A stretch of 64,000 nucleotides of DNA from Candidatus Binatia bacterium. Lineage in GTDB: Bacteria > Desulfobacterota > Binatia > Bin18. Positions 59,143-64,000 of this stretch are shown piece by piece. The notes under the pieces were generated by a model that saw nothing but the letters and a program-made list of their open reading frames with translations, was not told where the DNA came from and ran no database searches. Position 1 is the stretch's first letter, and the number at the start of each line of letters is the position of its first letter. A program made the translations under genes and the position numbers. The stretch is from positions 2,727,925 to 2,791,924 of the forward strand of contig OX638322.1 in the NCBI GenBank assembly GCA_951812575.1, in the 5' to 3' direction.

Positions 59143-59775
59143 TCATCCACAGCAGCTGTCTGATTGGCTTGTCGTGATCGGGGAGGCTTGAGCCGTGGTC
59201 GGGTTTTCGCCGCAGCCCGAACACGCGTGCTGCGGCCGGTAATCGATCACATTGCCGTGCCGGTCAAGCTCAAAATGGCAGCACTCCAGCAACAGGTCTT
59301 TGAGCTTGGCTCGACCGCGTTGGACGCGAGACTTGGCCCCGGACAGGGACAAGCCTAAGCGGGCGCCGACCTCACTTTGTGTCAGCCCTTGAAGCTCTGT
59401 CAGCTCTATTGCCTCACGATACCGTGGCGACAACTGTTGTACGATGCAGCCCAGACCGGCCGCGATCTCCTTGTTATAGTTCTCTTCCGCAGTGTTCTCT
59501 TCAGGGATGGCGTCCGCCACGACGCCGTCAGGGGCGAGGACCTCTTTCGATACGGAGCCCGTGCGGAAATAATCCTTTAGCGTGTTATGGGCAATACGAT
59601 AAACCCAGGCTGCCAGCCGTTCCTGTTTCCGGAGGGAGGCGAGTCCGTTATGGACCCGCACAAATGTCTCTTGGAGCAGGTCTTCCGTTAACTGGTCGTC
59701 AGTGACGCGGCAGCGAAAGAACGTGCGTAACTGCTGGCTCATGGCCTGCCAGGCTTGCTCGGTCGAGACGCCCAT
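59143..59775 (-). CDS. SigZ-like ECF sigma factor with Cys-rich tail
   Basis: 210 residues from ATG 59775 (AGGAGGAGGT upstream). Region 2: DDQLTEDLLQETFVRVHNGL and AAWVYRIAHNTLKDYFRTGS. Region 4: SPRYREAIELTELQGLTQSE and ARLGLSLSGAKSRVQRGRAK. The extension LKDLLLECCHFELDRHGNVI then ACSGCGENP and SDSCCG matches SigZ-type sigmas with a zinc- or thiol-binding tail of seven or so Cys. Its ribosome site lies inside the end of the ArsI gene, eight bases from it. It probably responds to thiol or arsenic stress. Confidence 0.83.
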   Translation of the reverse strand: MGVSTEQAWQAMSQQLRTFFRCRVTDDQLTEDLLQETFVRVHNGLASLRKQERLAAWVYRIAHNTLKDYFRTGSVSKEVLAPDGVVADAIPEENTAEENYNKEIAAGLGCIVQQLSPRYREAIELTELQGLTQSEVGARLGLSLSGAKSRVQRGRAKLKDLLLECCHFELDRHGNVIDYRPQHACSGCGENPTTAQASPITTSQSDSCCG

Positions 59776-59783
59776 ACCTCCTC

Positions 59784-60302
59784 CTATTCCAAACAGCATT
59801 CGGTCGCACAACAGGAGCTTTGAGTGGCCTCTTGGTGTGGAGCGTCGCCTGTTTCCGCATCGCCGGCATTCCGCCTCTTTCTGACGTAATCTGACGCATC
59901 GGCATCCAGGACCACAAAAATCTCCCAGGCATGACCGTCCGGGTCAGTGACCCAGGCTTTGTCCTGCACAGCGTAACAACACGAGACGGCATCTTCCAGG
60001 CGTGGATTGAGCCCCGCGGCCCGTAACCGGGCTGCAACCTGAGCCACGGTCTTGGTCGATTTAACCTGAACACCAAAGTGGGCACTTGGACCGGGCCGGG
60101 TCTGTCGTTCTGCATCTACATTCAATGTCAGGTTCACGGGCGGGTCGGCGACCTCGAACTTCGCATAGCCTGGGCGCAGCTTGGTCGGCTCCTGGGCGAA
60201 CAGATTTCGATAGAATAGAGTGGAGCGCTCCGTATCACGGACTGACAAACCAATGTGGACTCGGGTCGGCGTCGCAAATTCTACCGCAGATTGACCGTCC
60301 AT
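59784..60302 (-). CDS. arsI: ArsI/CadI-type VOC protein (C-As lyase-like)
   Basis: 172 residues, ATG 60302. Vicinal-oxygen-chelate fold with metal ligands His in TRVHIGLSV, His in PSAHFGVQVKS and Glu in PDGHAWEIFVV. EDAVSCCYAVQDKAWVTDPD contains the adjacent Cys pair diagnostic of ArsI, which binds trivalent organoarsenicals before dioxygen-dependent cleavage of the C-As bond. An extra tail ends ATQSSCCATECCLE with five more Cys. It precedes the SigZ-like sigma gene by 8 bases, making an arsenic-response pair. CadI-like cadmium proteins share the fold and Cys pair less consistently. Confidence 0.83.
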   Translation of the reverse strand: MDGQSAVEFATPTRVHIGLSVRDTERSTLFYRNLFAQEPTKLRPGYAKFEVADPPVNLTLNVDAERQTRPGPSAHFGVQVKSTKTVAQVAARLRAAGLNPRLEDAVSCCYAVQDKAWVTDPDGHAWEIFVVLDADASDYVRKRRNAGDAETGDAPHQEATQSSCCATECCLE

Positions 60303-60443
60303 CGAAAACCTCCTGCATAACAGCGTCTATCTATACAGACGGATGAGGCGAGACAAAGGACGCAAATCTTCACATGAACCGACCAACCTCTTGTGAAAAG
60401 TAGAGATCGATATAGTAGTAGGGAGGGCAAAAAGCCTGCATCA

Positions 60444-60803
60444 ATGAAGAAAACAACTGCTATGCATCGCGGCTATTCGCTGATTGAAGTCCTCGTGGCT
60501 ATGGCGGTGTTCGCGATTGCCTCGCTCGGGCTGGCGGCTGGAGTCACCACGGTCATTCGGGTCGGGTCAGTCAGTGAACATGTGACTCAGGCGACAATTT
60601 TAGCCCAAGAAAGGCTGGAAGAATTCCGGGCAGCCTTTGAGCCGCTCCAGGATGGTGAAGACTCGCCACGACCGGGGTATACCCGAAGCTGGCGGGTGAC
60701 GCCTGACGCACCCGAGCCTGGCGTCACCCGCATTGATGTCACGGTCTCGTGGTTTGCCCAGGGTCCTCGCTCTGTGGACCTGGTGACGGTTGTGAATCGG
60801 TAG
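60444..60803 (+). CDS. pilV: Type IV pilus minor pilin PilV-like
   Basis: 119 residues from ATG 60444 (an alternative GTG at 60393 would lengthen the leader). The prepilin leader MKKTTAMHRG is cut before YSLIEVLVAMAVFAIASLGL, the conserved Glu5 methyl-pilin helix. The C-terminal beta part (RSWRVTPDAPEPGVTRIDVT) is short. It primes the minor-pilin complex with PilW, PilX and FimT. Ribosome site AGGGAGG is far from the ATG. Confidence 0.83.
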   Translation: MKKTTAMHRGYSLIEVLVAMAVFAIASLGLAAGVTTVIRVGSVSEHVTQATILAQERLEEFRAAFEPLQDGEDSPRPGYTRSWRVTPDAPEPGVTRIDVTVSWFAQGPRSVDLVTVVNR

Positions 60804-60815
60804 GGGCTGAGAGGG

Positions 60816-61517
60816 ATGCAGACAGCCAGCAGTCACTCTATACTGTGCAGGTCTCGAAAGAGCGGACGGTCGTCCGTTCTGCAGCGCCGCTCTCCCTGGC
60901 GACAAGCCGGCTGGACCCTGCTCGAAGCGCTTGTCGCCATGAGCGTAGCGAGTCTTTTCATGCTCGCCCTGTATGGATTTTACCGTTTCAACCTTCAGAC
61001 CCTGAGTGCGGAAACCGCACGATTAAACGTCCGCGAGAGCAGTCGATTGGCCGTTGATTTCTTGGTCAGAGAGCTGCGTATGGCCGGCGCGCGACCAGTC
61101 CGGGGTGGGGCGTGCGCCGGATTCGAACGCCTCCTCAGGGCCGAGGAGCAGGCCATCGCCTTCCAGTATGACTTTCGCGGCGACCATTTTGGTTCGCTTG
61201 CGGACGGCTGTCCGGATGATCCGAGCGAACGGGTCAGGTATAGCTATGATGCCCAGGCGCAGATGCTTCGCCGTGCGACCGGGAAGGGCTCTGCCCAGCC
61301 CTTTATCGGCAATATTCCTGCGGACGGTTTTCTGTTGTCCTATTTTGACCGGGACGGTACCCAACTCCTGCCACCGCTTGATCCTGCCGAGCGGGCCGCC
61401 GTCTTTTTGATCGACCTGGTCGTCCGCACTGCTCAGCCACATCCCGACCCTCAGGTCGGCGAACCTATTACCGCCAGCCTGGGCTCGGCCATCTTTCTGT
61501 CGAATCCACCCAACTGA
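60816..61517 (+). CDS. pilW: Type IV pilus minor pilin PilW-like
   Basis: 233 residues. A long leader ends before the prepilin helix AGWTLLEALVAMSVASLFML (Glu5 present), followed by a beta-rich head with LNVRESSRLAVDFLVRELRM, a typical PilW phrase. It starts 12 bases after PilV. The start may be further in (the leader of ~35 residues is longer than usual). Confidence 0.82.
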   Translation: MQTASSHSILCRSRKSGRSSVLQRRSPWRQAGWTLLEALVAMSVASLFMLALYGFYRFNLQTLSAETARLNVRESSRLAVDFLVRELRMAGARPVRGGACAGFERLLRAEEQAIAFQYDFRGDHFGSLADGCPDDPSERVRYSYDAQAQMLRRATGKGSAQPFIGNIPADGFLLSYFDRDGTQLLPPLDPAERAAVFLIDLVVRTAQPHPDPQVGEPITASLGSAIFLSNPPN

Positions 61518-61533
61518 GCCTCAACCGAATCCC

Positions 61534-62949
61534 ATGCGGATACTCTTCCGGCGTGTTGTCCTTGGTTCAGAGCGCGGCGTTGTGTTGCTGACCACCCTCA
61601 TCCTGATGACCCTGCTGGCCGCCATTGGAGGCAGCAGAACCTTACTCAGCCGCGTTGACCTGTTTCTCTCACAGAATCTGAGGAGCGGCGTCCAGGCGTT
61701 CTGGCTCGCCCAGGCCGGAGCCGAGGTGGGCAAGAACTGGCTCGAAGCCAATCTGCCGGGAGAGACCTTCCCCGTAACGCTCGGACCTCAAGCGCTCGGT
61801 GCGGGAACGTATACGGTCCGAATTGAGGAGCTTGATACCAGGCGCTATCAGATTACCGCCACCGGAACCGGGGCTGAGGCGTCCCGACGAGTGCTCCAAG
61901 AAGTGATCGCGCTTCCCCCGTTTACGCCCTGGGGTGCGGTGACCAGTCTCGGTGCGGGGCTCCGGCCGGACTTTATTGACCCGGCAACCAGTCCGCCCGG
62001 GTCGGGGCATCGTATTCCAGATTTCAGCATAGACGGCAGGAATCATGCCCTCGCCGCCGGCCTGTCTGATCGCTGCCCTGATATTGCTCCATTTGCGGTG
62101 AGCCAAACCCAGGCACAGACCGATCTCATCACCGCGCAGCATTCCCTGAAACAGCGGATCGTCACCCGGGCCAATCGCTTCTGTCGGGCGGATGGTGGCA
62201 GTACCGTCTTTGGCGTGTGTACCCCTGGCCTTGCCTGGGTCCGCGGGGCGACGCTACTGCCGCGTTTTGATCCCCTGCCTTGTCGGCTGGAGGACCCGAC
62301 GTGTTTCCTACGGCTCGATCTGTCTGCGGCAGGTCTGCGGGCAACGGCCCAGCCCACCCACATCCACCTTCCCACAGCCCCACATGATCGAGGACCGTTT
62401 ACCCCGAGTTCTGCGACCACGCCCTTCGCCTATCTGTTATCCACTGAAGAGTGGCGCCAGCTTCAGACCGCGCTGGTTGAGATACAGGAGCAAATCGCCA
62501 GGCTGGAGCCGGATCAGGTCCTGGAGATTACGCAGCATCTTGAGCATGACCCATATACCTATGGGACGGCAGCCCAGCCGCGCGTCACGCAGGTCCAGGA
62601 GAGCCCCGCTCCCCTCCGGATGGCTAACAATGCCCGGGTGACCGGGGTCGGTGTCCTGATTATTCCGCGTGCCGTGCTGCTCAGCAATGTGACGTTCCAG
62701 TGGCAGGGCCTCGTCGTGATTGTGGGTGAGGGCGACCTGCGCGCCGTGGGGCCAAATGTGTGTGGCCAGATTCTCGGCGCTGTTCTGGTCCACGACAATG
62801 GAAGTCCGGGTCAAAAGCTGGATTTTGATCGGGTACAACGCAGCAGCGCCTGCGCACCGTTGGCCGTGAATTACAGTTGTGAAGCCGTCGTGCGGGCCCT
62901 GATGCTCTTGCACCGAACGGTATCCTGGACGGAGCAGTTTGATGCCTAG
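61534..62949 (+). CDS. PilX-like pilus assembly protein
   Basis: 471 residues, starting 16 bases after PilW. RGVVLLTTLILMTLLAAIGG is the N-terminal helix without a clear prepilin Glu5, followed by LFLSQNLRSGVQAFWLAQAG and AEVGKNWLEANLPG, the PilX N-terminal motif (A..A.AG.E.G). The bulk is beta-rich and unlike short PilX proteins (~170-200), so it is a long variant, in the size range of DUF4900-type. It overlaps FimT by 8 bases. Confidence 0.75.
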   Translation: MRILFRRVVLGSERGVVLLTTLILMTLLAAIGGSRTLLSRVDLFLSQNLRSGVQAFWLAQAGAEVGKNWLEANLPGETFPVTLGPQALGAGTYTVRIEELDTRRYQITATGTGAEASRRVLQEVIALPPFTPWGAVTSLGAGLRPDFIDPATSPPGSGHRIPDFSIDGRNHALAAGLSDRCPDIAPFAVSQTQAQTDLITAQHSLKQRIVTRANRFCRADGGSTVFGVCTPGLAWVRGATLLPRFDPLPCRLEDPTCFLRLDLSAAGLRATAQPTHIHLPTAPHDRGPFTPSSATTPFAYLLSTEEWRQLQTALVEIQEQIARLEPDQVLEITQHLEHDPYTYGTAAQPRVTQVQESPAPLRMANNARVTGVGVLIIPRAVLLSNVTFQWQGLVVIVGEGDLRAVGPNVCGQILGAVLVHDNGSPGQKLDFDRVQRSSACAPLAVNYSCEAVVRALMLLHRTVSWTEQFDA

Positions 62950-63424
62950 CCAGGGCTCCCGAGGCTTTTCCCTGCTTGAACTCCTGCTGGTCATTGCGCT
63001 GCTGGGGATTCTGACTGGGATAGCCTCGCTCCAACTCGCCCCACTCCTCCAGCGCGTCGCGGTCAATAGTGGGGTCCGACAGGTGGCCGCCGACCTCCAG
63101 CTCGTTCGGATGCAAGCCATCGCGCATAACCGCCGCTTACGCGTGACCTTCCAGCCTGGCTCGGACACCTATCTCGTCGAAAAAAGAGAAAACGGACGCT
63201 GGCAGGACCATCGTCTCCACAGTCATGACCGCACCGGCGATGGGTCGGGCAGCATCCCCTTGCCGGCGAGTGTGATCGTCGCGGCCGCCAATTCGCGCGG
63301 CGATGTGATTTTTATTCCTCGTGGCCATGTTGATGGCGGGATGACCCTCACGCTGGCGTCTCCCGACGGACGGTTCTCAAAGCACCTTGTGATCAATCTT
63401 GCCGGTCGGGTCCGGATCGATTAG
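62942..63424 (+). CDS. GspH/FimT-family pseudopilin
   Basis: 160 residues from ATG 62942 (the first Met follows a TTG). RGFSLLELLLVIALLGILTG is the prepilin peptidase site with Glu5, followed by VNSGVRQVAADLQLVRMQAI and AHNRRLRVTFQPGSDTYLVE, the GspH/FimT pattern. Ends IDxx at TAG 63422. It overlaps PilX at its start. A minor pseudopilin that primes the pilus. Confidence 0.86.
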   Translation: MPSQGSRGFSLLELLLVIALLGILTGIASLQLAPLLQRVAVNSGVRQVAADLQLVRMQAIAHNRRLRVTFQPGSDTYLVEKRENGRWQDHRLHSHDRTGDGSGSIPLPASVIVAAANSRGDVIFIPRGHVDGGMTLTLASPDGRFSKHLVINLAGRVRID

Positions 63425-63434
63425 ACTACAGCGG

Positions 63435-64000
63435 TTGCTAGCCATTGACCTCCCACCGCTGTTTGTTTGCCTGCTTGCCGGTGTCTGCGGCGCCTGCATT
63501 GGGAGTTTCCTGAATGTGTGTATCTACCGTCTCCCGCTTGAGGAGTCGGTGGTCTCCCCTGGTTCCCACTGCCGGAGCTGCTCAACACCCCTGGCCTGGT
63601 ACGATACTATTCCGTTATTTACCTATCTTGTTCGACGCGGACGGTGTCGGGTGTGCGGCGCCCGGTTTTCGGTCCGCTACTTCTGGGTCGAACTGCTGAC
63701 CGCAGCGATTGCCGGTCTGCTGGTGATTCAATTTGGCGTCAGCCTGGTAACCCTGGGGTATTTCGTCTTTGCCGCGGCCTTGGTCGTCATCACGTTTATT
63801 GATGTGGATCATAAAATTATTCCCGATGTCATCAGTCTGCCCGGGATCATCCTCGGTCTGCTCTTTTCCGCGATCTCTCCACACCTGACGTTCTGGGAGT
63901 CGCTCATAGGGGCCGGAGTCGGGGCCGGCGTCCTGCTGGTAGTGGCCTTCGGCTATTGGGCCGTGACCAGACGTGAGGGCATGGGCGGGGGGGACATCAA
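63435..64000 (+). CDS. pilD: Type IV prepilin peptidase PilD (3' end outside window)
   Basis: 188 residues to the window edge from the tentative start TTG 63435 (an earlier overlapping start is possible). LLAGVCGACIGSFLNVCIYR and the zinc site HCRSC...CRVCG open the family pattern. FIDVDHKIIPDVISLPGIIL has one catalytic Asp of the GxGD peptidase; the second, GGGDI, is the last complete motif before the window ends. It cleaves and N-methylates the prepilins encoded upstream. Membrane helices are evident throughout. Confidence 0.88.
   Translation, partial: MLAIDLPPLFVCLLAGVCGACIGSFLNVCIYRLPLEESVVSPGSHCRSCSTPLAWYDTIPLFTYLVRRGRCRVCGARFSVRYFWVELLTAAIAGLLVIQFGVSLVTLGYFVFAAALVVITFIDVDHKIIPDVISLPGIILGLLFSAISPHLTFWESLIGAGVGAGVLLVVAFGYWAVTRREGMGGGDI

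Noticed and set aside
1..64000. rRNA, tRNA, riboswitch or CRISPR arrays
   Set aside because: None recognised on reading the intergenic regions, although a tRNA could be missed by eye.

Overview
The window is a moderately GC-rich bacterial chromosome segment. It carries single-copy housekeeping genes (FtsH, a type IV pilus operon, ECF sigma factors) and an unusually dense set of catabolic enzyme families: three luciferase-like flavin monooxygenases, four CaiB/BaiF-type or acyl-CoA dehydrogenase-like genes, three amidohydrolases, two juxtaglomerular-type epoxide hydrolases, two Baeyer-Villiger monooxygenases, two P450s and several SDRs. This profile resembles uncultured, metabolically versatile lineages once called Deltaproteobacteria (Binatota, Tectomicrobia/Entotheonella-like). 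That placement is inference from gene content; no marker gene here fixes the taxon.

Layout. 1-9.4 kb: an LLM monooxygenase tail, amidohydrolase, isochorismatase-fold hydrolase, saccharopine-dehydrogenase-like protein, a SAM methyltransferase with an in-frame UGA, epoxide hydrolase, SMP-30 lactonase and a second LLM enzyme, with decayed acyl-CoA dehydrogenase and AraC fragments between them. 9.4-21 kb: PF10118 hydrolase, DUF1272, ABM monooxygenase, a PPOX gene broken by an IS630-type remnant, an AhpD-like protein with an in-frame UGA, SDR, GST, a tandem pair of BVMOs, an acyl-CoA dehydrogenase-like gene and a CaiB transferase. 21-26.7 kb: a defence island. An IS1595-type element with a single-chain nuclease-methylase-specificity protein as passenger sits inside a small ORF that lies tail-to-tail with a DNA methyltransferase. 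26.8-35.8 kb: two amidohydrolases, a MarR regulator divergent from a P450 / lipoprotein / NTR-domain / P450 / SDR / SDR run. 35.8-38 kb: ECF sigma, putative anti-sigma and two Spy-like periplasmic proteins. 38-50 kb: an operon of CaiB, TPP enzyme, FAD oxidase, crotonyl-CoA carboxylase/reductase and GNAT, followed by LOG, a MazF-type toxin-antitoxin pair, an LLM enzyme, a D-2-hydroxyacid dehydrogenase and another CaiB. 50-60 kb: FtsH, epoxide hydrolase, CoxG, nitrilase, SnoaL, fused ETF, HIT, and an ArsI/SigZ-like arsenic pair. 60.4-64 kb: minor pilins and prepilin peptidase.

The most interesting signal is selenocysteine. Two unrelated genes (the methyltransferase at 4324-5397 and the AhpD-like protein at 12112-13194, both minus strand) are each split by one in-frame UGA. 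In both, the UGA sits where I expect a conserved Cys, the protein resumes in the same frame with family-typical sequence, and a stable stem with a CGGGG-type loop follows at the right distance for a bacterial SECIS. TGA still serves as an ordinary stop elsewhere (for example the CaiB gene ending at 20971), so general UGA recoding is not the explanation.

Genes probably working together: CaiB/TPP/FAD oxidase/CCR (acyl-CoA and 2-oxo/2-hydroxy acid chemistry), MarR with its divergent P450 operon, ECF sigma/anti-sigma/Spy (envelope or metal stress), ArsI/SigZ (organoarsenical response), transposase/R-M passenger (mobile defence), and PilV/W/X/FimT/PilD (pilus assembly).
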